A stretch of 46,590 bases of DNA, taken from contig NZ_JACJQN010000028.1 in assembly GCF_014696675.1 (NCBI RefSeq), positions 1 through 46,590 on the forward strand. Reading direction: 5' to 3'. Both the position numbers and the translations under genes were made by a program. The notes below the pieces were generated by a model. It saw nothing but the letters and a program-made list of their open reading frames with translations. It did not search any database and had not been told where the DNA came from. This stretch comes from Phormidium tenue FACHB-1052. GTDB taxonomy: Bacteria; Cyanobacteriota; Cyanobacteriia; Phormidesmidales; Phormidesmidaceae. This document shows, in pieces, positions 28,958 to 35,881 of the stretch. Positions within the stretch are counted from its first letter, which is position 1. Each line of letters opens with the position of its first letter.

Positions 28958-29677
28958 CTAGAGCTGCGTCTTTTTGCGTCTCTCTTGCCCATAGGGACAC
29001 AGATCGAGCACAACACAGCGATCGCAGCTCGGATTTTTGTAAAAGCAGCACCGCTGACCGTGCAACATCATCACTTCGTGGTGGTCATAGACCTGCTGCG
29101 CATCCCACTCAGCGGGCAAAAACGCCTCTAGCGGCACGTGAGATGGCCCAACCGCCATCTTGGAAGAAATCAGGCCCAGGCGTTGGGCGACTCGGTGGTG
29201 GTGGCTATCTACTGGCAGCGCTCGACCTCGCAGCTCGCTAAAGCACAACACCGCTGCGCTGGTCTTTGGCCCGACTCCGGGCAGCGCTTCTAGCCAGGCG
29301 CGAGCTTCCGCCACCGACATATCTTTCAAAAAGTCGAGCGACCATTCACCGTTAGTTAGCTCGCCGACCAACCGCAACACCTGCTGGAGGCGGGGCGCTT
29401 TTTGCTCAGGCCAGGTGCAGGGTGCGATCGCCTGTTCCACCAGTTCCGTCGGCGCATCCCGCACCGCTTCCCAAGTAGGGAACTGGGCCACGAGCTGCTT
29501 AAAGGCGCGGCCCGAGTCTCGATTTTTAGTACGGTGAGACAGCAGTGATGACACCAGCTCGCTCAGCGGATCGAGCGCATGAAAGTAGGGAATCGGGCAA
29601 TCATATTCCGCGCATAGACGCTGGTGAATCGTGACGACCTGGCGCTGCAAGTCTGAGTCGATTGGTTGGGCAAGCAA
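28958..29677 (-). CDS. Endonuclease III family DNA glycosylase/AP lyase
   Basis: 239 residues. Helix-hairpin-helix LPGVGPKTS (about residues 152-160) contains the catalytic Lys; the second catalytic Asp is in PVDSHHHRV. The C-terminus holds the [4Fe-4S] pattern C-x6-C-x2-C-x5-C (CFYKNPSCDRCVVLDLC). It removes oxidised pyrimidines and cuts at the abasic site in base excision repair. Some sequence features, such as the SHHHR in place of the usual THV, mark a divergent paralogue rather than the classic Nth. Start ATG at 29675-29677. Confidence 0.88.
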   Translation of the reverse strand: MLAQPIDSDLQRQVVTIHQRLCAEYDCPIPYFHALDPLSELVSSLLSHRTKNRDSGRAFKQLVAQFPTWEAVRDAPTELVEQAIAPCTWPEQKAPRLQQVLRLVGELTNGEWSLDFLKDMSVAEARAWLEALPGVGPKTSAAVLCFSELRGRALPVDSHHHRVAQRLGLISSKMAVGPSHVPLEAFLPAEWDAQQVYDHHEVMMLHGQRCCFYKNPSCDRCVVLDLCPYGQERRKKTQL

Positions 29678-29697
29678 AACAAAGATCCGCCATCTAG

Positions 29698-30321
29698 CTA
29701 TTGCGATGTATCGGTGTCATTTTCAGTAGAATCTAGCCGCTGCGGAGTTTGAATCACAGGAATATCGGGCGTCTCGATTTCTCTAACCGGAATGTCTAAG
29801 CGGTTTTCTGGCCCTGTATCTGTAGCATCGTTACCATCATCAGGTGTATCTGACGTATTTTCAGAGGCCGGTGCCTGAGGCGATTCTGTGGTAGCCGGTG
29901 AGTCTCCCGAGTCACCCGTATTGGGGGCAGCCTGGTTAGTGTTTTCGTTATTGGGGTTAGCCGGGTTGGTGTCTTCGTTTGAATTGGGCGTCTCATCAGG
30001 ATTTGTTCTCGTTGGGCTTGTCACAGCAGGACTTGCCCCAGTAGAACTTGTCCCCGCCGGGCTAGTAATGGTAGTGCTTCTGACTTCAGAGGACGATGAG
30101 GTGCCCTGCGACTCATCTGAAGTGTTGCTAGCCTCGGGCGTCGGGGAAGTCTCAGGGTCATTGCTGTCTTGGCACATGTCATCTAAATTGACGACCTCAC
30201 CCTCAGAGTTAATCAGATAGCAAAATCCTTGGGCATGGCTAACGCCGGGCCACATCAATGCACCGGCCACTAACCCTAGACCACCTGCGTAGCTCAAAAG
30301 ATTAAGTCTCATAGCCTTCAA
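29698..30321 (-). CDS. Secreted Ser/Thr/Asn/Pro-rich protein
   Basis: 207 residues with a signal peptide (about 1-31, ..VSHAQ). The mature start GFCYLINSEGEVVNLDDMC is a short motif with two Cys that recurs in secreted cyanobacterial proteins. The remaining about 150 residues are low-complexity (S, T, N, P, D, E) and probably disordered. It lies 20 bases upstream of the endonuclease III gene on the same strand, but no functional link is evident. Confidence 0.6.
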   Translation of the reverse strand: MKAMRLNLLSYAGGLGLVAGALMWPGVSHAQGFCYLINSEGEVVNLDDMCQDSNDPETSPTPEASNTSDESQGTSSSSEVRSTTITSPAGTSSTGASPAVTSPTRTNPDETPNSNEDTNPANPNNENTNQAAPNTGDSGDSPATTESPQAPASENTSDTPDDGNDATDTGPENRLDIPVREIETPDIPVIQTPQRLDSTENDTDTSQ

Positions 30322-30528
30322 CAGAATGGGCGTACTTGCGTAATCTATCAGGCCGACAAAAGATGCTGTATCGACCGTCGGGTAGAGACTCTAACGCAGG
30401 TCAGTTACGCAAGATTGACAATCCATTAAATGCGGTGTTAGCCGGTGCCCTGTTTCGAGGCGATTGCGATCGGGTACGGGTGCTGTTTCAAAATGAATTA
30501 AACTCCCAGAGATATCGTGGTAGTCCCC

Positions 30529-31557
30529 ATGGAAACGCTGACCCTAACTCGACCCGACGACTGGCACCTGCATCTGCGCGACGGCGCGGCGCTAAAGGCA
30601 GTTTTGCCCCACACCGTGCGGCAGTTTGCTCGGGCGATCGTGATGCCAAACTTGAAGCCTCCGGTGCGCACGGTAGACGAGGCGGCAGCCTACCGCGATC
30701 GCATTTTGGCGGCGGTGCCGGCGGGTCAGCCGTTTGAGCCGCTGATGACCCTCTACCTCACCGACAATACCCGCCCCGAAGAGATTTTGGCGGCCAAGGC
30801 GGCTCAGTTCGTCAAAGCGGTGAAGTACTACCCCGCTGGGGCAACAACGAACTCGGATGCTGGCGTCACCGAGATTAGCAAGTGCGATCGCGTTTTTGAG
30901 GCAATGCAGCAGGTCAACATGCCGCTACTGCTCCATGGGGAGGTTACCGACTCAGCGGTGGATATGTTCGACCGCGAGAAAGTGTTTATTGAGAAATACT
31001 TAATTCCTTTGAAGCAGCGGTTTCCTCAATTGCGCGTGGTGCTGGAGCACATTACCACTTCAGAGGCGGTGAAGTTTGTGCTGGCAACCGACAATATTGC
31101 GGCGACGATCACTCCCCAGCATCTATTATTTAACCGCAATAGTTTGTTTCAAGGGGGCCTACGTCCCCACTACTACTGCCTGCCTATTTTGAAGCGTGAA
31201 ACCCATCGGCAGTCGCTTTTGCAGGCGGCTACCTCAGGCAATCCGAAGTTTTTTTTGGGCACCGATAGTGCTCCCCATCCCCGCAACGGCAAAGAAAGTG
31301 CCTGTGGTTGTGCTGGGTGTTTTTCGGCGTTGCATGCCATGGAGCTATACGCAGAGGCGTTTGAGAGTGTTGATGCCCTCGATAAACTGGAGGCGTTTGC
31401 CAGCTTTTATGGGCCAGACTTTTATCAACTGCCAAGGAATAGCGATCGCATTACCCTGAGCAAAACAACCTGGCGCATTCCCGATGAGCTGCCCTTTGTC
31501 GATGATGGACTGGTGCCGTTGCGGGCCGGGGAAGCGATGACCTGGAAAATGGTTTGA
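30529..31557 (+). CDS. pyrC: Dihydroorotase
   Basis: 342 residues from ATG 30529-30531 ([19 protein letters not shown]); an upstream GTG at 30517 would add four residues. Metal ligands: His13 and His15 in DWHLHL, Lys99 in [11 protein letters not shown] (the carboxylated Lys of class II enzymes), His in LLLHGEV and LEHITT, and Asp in GTDSAPH. It closes N-carbamoyl-L-aspartate to dihydroorotate in pyrimidine synthesis; cytoplasmic dimer in the family. It stands alone with no pyr neighbours here, as is usual in cyanobacteria. Confidence 0.95.
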   Translation: METLTLTRPDDWHLHLRDGAALKAVLPHTVRQFARAIVMPNLKPPVRTVDEAAAYRDRILAAVPAGQPFEPLMTLYLTDNTRPEEILAAKAAQFVKAVKYYPAGATTNSDAGVTEISKCDRVFEAMQQVNMPLLLHGEVTDSAVDMFDREKVFIEKYLIPLKQRFPQLRVVLEHITTSEAVKFVLATDNIAATITPQHLLFNRNSLFQGGLRPHYYCLPILKRETHRQSLLQAATSGNPKFFLGTDSAPHPRNGKESACGCAGCFSALHAMELYAEAFESVDALDKLEAFASFYGPDFYQLPRNSDRITLSKTTWRIPDELPFVDDGLVPLRAGEAMTWKMV

Positions 31558-31629
31558 TCTGGGCAGGCTAATGGGAATTTAGGCGATCGCGAATAAAATA
31601 GAAAATACCTAACAGTTGGCAGAAAGATT

Positions 31630-31860
31630 ATGACCGAACTCCTTCAACGGGCTATTGCAGAGGTTTCAAAGCTGTCAGATGAGGAGCAGGATGCGGTCGC
31701 AACTCGACTCTTGGCTGAGTTAGAGGATGAACAAGCCTGGCAGAGCCGGTTTGATGCAACTACAGATAATCAATGGGATAGTCTGGCTGCGATAGTTAGA
31801 GAGGAAATTGCTTCTGGTGACATTGTCTCAACGGATGAAGTATTTCCGATTGAGTCATGA
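31630..31860 (+). CDS. Antitoxin of a type II toxin-antitoxin pair
   Basis: 76 residues, acidic, with an N-terminal helical section (LLQRAIAEVSKLSDEEQDAVATRLLAEL) typical of small antitoxins found before RelE/ParE-like toxins in cyanobacteria. A ribosome-binding-like AGAAAG precedes the ATG. Its last codons overlap the toxin start (ATGA at 31857). It would bind and neutralise the toxin and repress the shared promoter. Confidence 0.75.
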   Translation: MTELLQRAIAEVSKLSDEEQDAVATRLLAELEDEQAWQSRFDATTDNQWDSLAAIVREEIASGDIVSTDEVFPIES

Positions 31861-32126
31861 AATCGAGCACAACTAAGGATTTTTGTAAAAGGTTGAGTCA
31901 GTTACTTGCTTTAGTGCGTGAGCAAACTAGAAAGGCTTACTGGCTTTGGAAATCAGATCCCTACCATTGCAGTCTTCAATTTAAGCGTGTTAGTCAACAC
32001 CAACCCATTTATTCAGTTCGGGTCGGCCTTAATTACAGGGCACTTGGCCTTCTAAAAGAAAACCTTGTTTTCTGGTTTTGGATTGGAACCCATGCAGAGT
32101 ACGATGAATTGCTAAAATGCCTTTAA
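31857..32126 (+). CDS. RelE/ParE-superfamily toxin
   Basis: 89 residues, basic N-terminal half. Motifs of the RelE/ParE fold: YHCSLQFKRVS...IYSVRVGLNYRALGLL followed by VFWFWIGTHAEYDELL. Overlaps the antitoxin by 4 bases, so expression is coupled. RelE-type members cut mRNA on the ribosome, ParE-type block gyrase; the sequence does not settle which. The next ORF begins 12 bases downstream. Confidence 0.78.
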   Translation: MKSSTTKDFCKRLSQLLALVREQTRKAYWLWKSDPYHCSLQFKRVSQHQPIYSVRVGLNYRALGLLKENLVFWFWIGTHAEYDELLKCL

Positions 32127-32138
32127 TAAAAAATACAA

Positions 32139-32305
32139 ATGCATACTTATGCCACAGATTCTAAAGATAGAGAATCAACTCCGCTTTGGCTCTCAGCTTT
32201 GGCAGTTGCTACCACTCTTTCACTAAATTCTTTACTTAAAGTTTTGAATTTACAGGTTCCATGGTGGATTGATGCTCTTTCAGTAATGGGATTCTATGCA
32301 ACCTC
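32139..32305 (+). pseudogene. Truncated two-TM protein, possibly Cap15-like (S-2TM-beta effector)
   Basis: The first about 53 residues (MHTYATDSKDRESTPLWLSALAVA.., then QVPWWIDALSVMGFY) have a hydrophobic helix, PWWIDALSVMGFY and a second hydrophobic helix start. This is like the N-terminal two-TM module of SMODS-associated S-2TM-beta/Cap15 CBASS effectors, as remembered. After FY the reading becomes Pro/Ser-rich and unrelated, and the transposase frame begins at 32306. So the gene appears cut by an insertion. It lies 12 bases after the toxin gene and may have been in the same operon. No CD-NTase is seen. The family call is weak. Confidence 0.35.
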
Positions 32306-32797
32306 GTTCTGGCCAATGTCAAAGGCGTCAAGGAGCCCTGGGCCGTCATCACCAATGAGCCCCCCTCCCTCAATACCCTGTGGCAGTATGCCCTTCGGTT
32401 CCGAGTCGAGGAGCTTTTCCTCGATTCAAAATCGGGGGGCTTTGAGCTAGAGTCCTCCAGCATTCGCTCGGCAACCGCCCTCGAACGCCTGTATTTGGTC
32501 GCCGCCGTCGCCATCCTTTATGGCACCACCCAGGGCATGGCGGTTCAACTTGATGGCCTCCGCACTCAGGTTGACCCCCATTGGATGCGAGGCATCAGTT
32601 ATCTCAAAATCGGGCTCCGCTGGCTCAAGGGAGCCGTCAACAAAGGGCGTCCGTTGCTTCAGCCCATTGCCCTTTTCACCGTTGACCCAGAGCTCTGTTT
32701 TGCTTCTAAAAAAGCTGAAGCTCGCTACTATGACCGCATCTGGTTCTCTAGAATCCAGTCCATGCGCTGCCAATTATCCCCCTGGGAGGCAGGTTAA
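32306..32797 (+). pseudogene. C-terminal remnant of an IS4-family transposase
   Basis: The frame starting near 32306 reads KEPWAVITNEPPSLNTLWQY and then the IS4 signature Y-x2-R-x3-E-x6-K (YALRFRVEELFLDSKS), giving the third catalytic residue Glu. Then follow a conserved tail (GGFELESSSIRSATALERL) and an unremarkable C-terminus ending at 32797. There is no N-terminal part with the first two Asp residues, so it is a fragment. The left junction is at about 32300, inside the two-TM gene. No obvious terminal inverted repeat was found. Confidence 0.75.
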
Positions 32798-33037
32798 AGA
32801 TGTGTCAGGCAGTCAGGGGATTTAGTCCTATTCTGCGATCGCGCAGAAATACCTGCTTAGGACGCCTGCGTGGGAAGAGCCTCATGGCAGTGCCGCTGAT
32901 TGCATGCCCCATCCGTTACCTGCTCCTACTTTTCTGGTTTTGACGGAGAAGGGGCAACAGGCTAACGAGCTGCTCCTCTCAAATCTCCCTTGCAGAAAAG
33001 TGCAAGGTCTTTGGCTGTAAATGCGGTTTAATTCTGG

Positions 33038-33727
33038 TTGAGTCGCCCTAGAGTTATAGAGCAGCTAGGGAATCTATCTCGGCTGGTGCAGCGAGGGAGA
33101 GCTTGTTTGACAAAGCTTGTTAAGCCCGTTATCGACTCGGCTTGGCTATTGCGCTGGTGGCATCGGCACCAGGCCCAGTGGCTAAACCGCGAAGCCGATG
33201 CCATTCGCAATGGTCTGCTGCAAGATCTGTTTGCGGTGCGTCGGCAGCTAGAGCTGCTGCCCGGCAGCGGTGGTTTGGCCGCCGTCGAGCACCTATACCA
33301 GTCGCTTGCAGACCTGGGCAATCGGCTCAGCTCTCCCTACCTGCACGACTCGCTGCCCTTGGCGATTCAGCAGGCGTTGGCGGACTGGCCACCCCAGGTG
33401 CCTGCCAGAGCAGAGCTACCTAGCCAGTGGCCGACCGAACCGATCGAGCATACTCTGCTGCTGCTGGCGGTGTTAAATCACCTGGGGCAGGCCCTGGCGG
33501 CCCAGCCCAGCCTGCCCCAGGTCTGCGTTGTGAGCCTCGCCGCTGGCCCCGATCGCAAGCGGTTGACGGTCGCTGTTGATTATGAAAGTGCCGTTCCTGC
33601 TGCCTTGTTAGATTTAGACCAAGCGGAGACTTGGAGGGCTTACCTGACTACCTTTGACCTGTTCAGCCAGGGCCAGGCCAGCGCTACCCACGGGGGCGCT
33701 GCCCTGCGTTGGTTCTTTGACTGGTAG
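33038..33727 (+). CDS. Degenerate sensor-kinase-like protein upstream of a response regulator
   Basis: 229 residues from a TTG start (33038). Helical region about 45-75 reads NREADAIRNGLLQDLFAVRRQLE, which aligns with an H-box of the type H-N-G-P-L-Q but has Arg in place of the phosphate-accepting His. The C-terminal half has no recognisable N-, G1- or G2-boxes. It could be a non-catalytic partner of the response regulator that starts about 50 bases downstream. Start codon is uncertain because no ATG precedes the conserved part. Confidence 0.55.
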   Translation: MSRPRVIEQLGNLSRLVQRGRACLTKLVKPVIDSAWLLRWWHRHQAQWLNREADAIRNGLLQDLFAVRRQLELLPGSGGLAAVEHLYQSLADLGNRLSSPYLHDSLPLAIQQALADWPPQVPARAELPSQWPTEPIEHTLLLLAVLNHLGQALAAQPSLPQVCVVSLAAGPDRKRLTVAVDYESAVPAALLDLDQAETWRAYLTTFDLFSQGQASATHGGAALRWFFDW

Positions 33728-33777
33728 CGGATCACCGCGATCGCCCATGTAACGTATTGCTGCATCACCCCAACCCT

Positions 33778-34434
33778 ATGACTACCCAACGCCAACAGCT
33801 GCTAGTCGTCGATGACCACGACGCCGTTCTCAATGGCACCGTCAGCGCCCTGCAAAAAGACTATCCCGACGCCGATATTCGCACCGTGCGCACCGCCCAG
33901 GAGGCTGCGGCCAGTGTGGCCACGGTCATGCCCGCCCTGCTGGTGGTCGATCTGTCGATTCCCGCAACCGCCGGGGCACCCTCGCTACCCGAGACGGGAA
34001 TTGGACTGCTGCGATCGCTCATGCAGCAGCACCCCGACCTCAACATTGTGGTGCAGAGTGCCCATGTTAAGTCGCTAGTGCGGCTCAAACCGGCGATCGA
34101 CGCCCACCAAGGGGGCTTTACCATTGTCGATAAAAGTCTGCCCCTGCACGAAATGCTGACCAAGGTGAGCTGGGCGATGCAGGGGTTAATCTACACCCCT
34201 AAAGATATGCGCAGCGGGCTGGAGGTCAAGCCCGAGTGGCTTAACGTCTTGCAACTGGCGTTTAAAGAAGGGCTGCAAGACAAGGCCATGGCCGATCGCA
34301 TGAATGTCTCAGAACGCACCGTGCGCCACTACTGGAGCAAGGTGCAAGATGCCCTAGGCGTCTACCCCGACCCCGGCAAAAACATTCGCATTCAAACGGA
34401 AATTCGCGCCCGCGAAGAGGGGTTGATCGACTGA
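33778..34434 (+). CDS. LuxR/NarL-type two-component response regulator
   Basis: 218 residues from ATG 33778-33780 (MTTQRQQLLVVDDHDAV). Receiver domain residues about 1-125 with acidic pair D12/D13, phospho-acceptor D58 (LLVVDLSIP), S94 and K119 (IVDKSLP). The output helix-turn-helix is near residues 165-205 (LQLAFKEGLQDKAMADRMNVSERTVRHYWSKV), LuxR-like. Probably paired with the degenerate sensor just upstream; the CHASE2 kinase at 7.1 kb is an alternative input. Followed by a strong intrinsic terminator at 34490. Confidence 0.88.
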   Translation: MTTQRQQLLVVDDHDAVLNGTVSALQKDYPDADIRTVRTAQEAAASVATVMPALLVVDLSIPATAGAPSLPETGIGLLRSLMQQHPDLNIVVQSAHVKSLVRLKPAIDAHQGGFTIVDKSLPLHEMLTKVSWAMQGLIYTPKDMRSGLEVKPEWLNVLQLAFKEGLQDKAMADRMNVSERTVRHYWSKVQDALGVYPDPGKNIRIQTEIRAREEGLID

Positions 34435-34759
34435 GCGATCGCACATTTGCTCACCTCTATCTGAGGGAAATAGCAAGTGACTTTAATCGGCGGCTCCACA
34501 AGGGGGCCGCTTTTTTAGTGCTGTAGTTTTCGGCAAACTACTTGGCAAGTTCAAGCTATTTTGCTGGCATTTATACCCCCTGACTGGGGCGGTTGAAAGC
34601 CCTAATCTAAGAGCCATAGAGAGCCAATTCCTTCGGGAAAAATTCTGAGTCAGGCTTCTCTTTTTTGTCATTCTATGGCCGCATCGAGTCTTGGTAGAAC
34701 TACGCAGACTCAACTAAATATCGGCTTAAATGTTCCACTCTTATTCTTTGGAGAAACCG
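34435..34759. other. Intergenic region before the RTX-like gene
   Basis: 325 bases. Contains the terminator at 34490-34516. The ribosome-binding sequence GGAGA at 34750-34754 lies 5 bases before ATG 34760. Nothing else recognised. Confidence 0.5.
34490..34516 (+). terminator. Intrinsic terminator after the response regulator gene
   Basis: GCGGCTCC (34490-34497) pairs with GGGGCCGC (34503-34510), one G-T included, followed by six T (34511-34516). Good Rho-independent form. Confidence 0.85.
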
Positions 34760-35659
34760 ATGGCTATTATCAACGGCAGTGTTTTTGGCGATGTTGTGAC
34801 TGGCACTATTGGCAGCGATTCTATTGCAGCTTTTGGCGGCAACGACTACATCTACGGCAGCTCTGGCAACGACTTAATCAAGGGCGGCTCTGGCGTAGAC
34901 ACCGTTGACTACAGCATGCTGGGTCAGCCTATCACCTTAGGGGCCGGTGGATTTGTCGGTAAGGGATTGGCTGGGGCTGACCAAATTGTGTCTGTCAACA
35001 ACGTCATTGGTGCGATCGGTCAATTTAATACCATTGATGCCTCTACAGGCAACAGCGGCATTGTGTCGATTAGCGTCGATCTTTCTATTAATAGCTTAGT
35101 GGTTAATGATATCCCCGGCATTGGCACCATTGGACTGGGAGTTCAAAACTTTATTGATGTGATTGGCACCACCCAGGCCGATTTTATTGCCGGTGACTTT
35201 CAGGGTAATATTCTTAACGGTAACGGCGGCGACGACTTCTTATTTGGTAATTCTGGCAACGATTTAGTGATTGGCGGCCAGGGCAGCGATATCGTTTTGG
35301 GGGGCAGCGGTAGCGATACGCTGATCGGTGGTTCTGGCAATGACTTCCTTAACGGCTATGGCTTTACCCTTGGCGAGTTTGACGTGCTTGAGGGTGGTTC
35401 AGGGGCTGATGTGTTTACCCTGGGCGATGCCAACAGCCCCTACTACTTGGATTCGGGTTATGCCACTATTACCGACTTTAACTACCTGGAGGGTGACAAA
35501 ATTCAGGTTACAGGTAGCGCCAGCAATTACGGCATTGCGTTCCAAGATCTTTCTGGAGGACTGGCTACTGATACGCTGATCTTCTTTGGCAGCGATTTGA
35601 TTGGCGTTGTGCAAGATACGACAAACGTAATACCTGCGTTTGATTTCATCGCTGCCTAG
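34760..35659 (+). CDS. RTX-type calcium-binding repeat protein
   Basis: 299 residues from ATG 34760-34762, chosen for the GGAGA site 5 bases upstream; an earlier Met at 34730 would add ten residues. Contains nonapeptide repeats GGxGxDxUx in two blocks (about residues 20-50 and 155-205; e.g. GGNDYIYGSSGNDLIKGGSG and GNGGDDFLFGNSGNDLVIGGQG). Such blocks bind Ca2+ and fold as a beta-roll after secretion, usually by type I export. The C-terminal part (about 230-299) is a typical end region of such proteins with the DFNYLEGDKIQV-type strand. No type I secretion genes are in view. Terminator follows. Confidence 0.85.
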   Translation: MAIINGSVFGDVVTGTIGSDSIAAFGGNDYIYGSSGNDLIKGGSGVDTVDYSMLGQPITLGAGGFVGKGLAGADQIVSVNNVIGAIGQFNTIDASTGNSGIVSISVDLSINSLVVNDIPGIGTIGLGVQNFIDVIGTTQADFIAGDFQGNILNGNGGDDFLFGNSGNDLVIGGQGSDIVLGGSGSDTLIGGSGNDFLNGYGFTLGEFDVLEGGSGADVFTLGDANSPYYLDSGYATITDFNYLEGDKIQVTGSASNYGIAFQDLSGGLATDTLIFFGSDLIGVVQDTTNVIPAFDFIAA

Positions 35660-35696
35660 GGCTGGCGATCGCGTTAATTCTCACTAATACTTGTCT

Positions 35697-35735
35697 CTCT
35701 AGCAATGCGATCGCTCCGCATTGCTAGAGTTTTTT
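35697..35735 (+). terminator. Strong intrinsic terminator after the RTX-like gene
   Basis: CTCTAGCAATGCG (35697-35709) pairs perfectly with CGCATTGCTAGAG (35717-35729), loop of 7, followed by TTTTTT (35730-35735). Contains a HIP1-like GCGATCGC within the stem-loop. Confidence 0.9.
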
Positions 35736-35881
35736 AGGGTCATTGCCGCCGCCCAGGCGACTCCCGAGAAGAACGTGGTGCCCTGCCTGAGATCCTCTGC
35801 TACCCTGAGGCTGAGCTGTTGCTATGCCTCAGGAGAACCGGCTCAACAGGCTGCCTTGTCATCAAAAAGGGGTGTGTCTTG

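Noticed and set aside
30336..30737. 133-codon plus-strand frame
   Set aside because: Runs into the well-supported pyrC gene in another frame; no domain seen.
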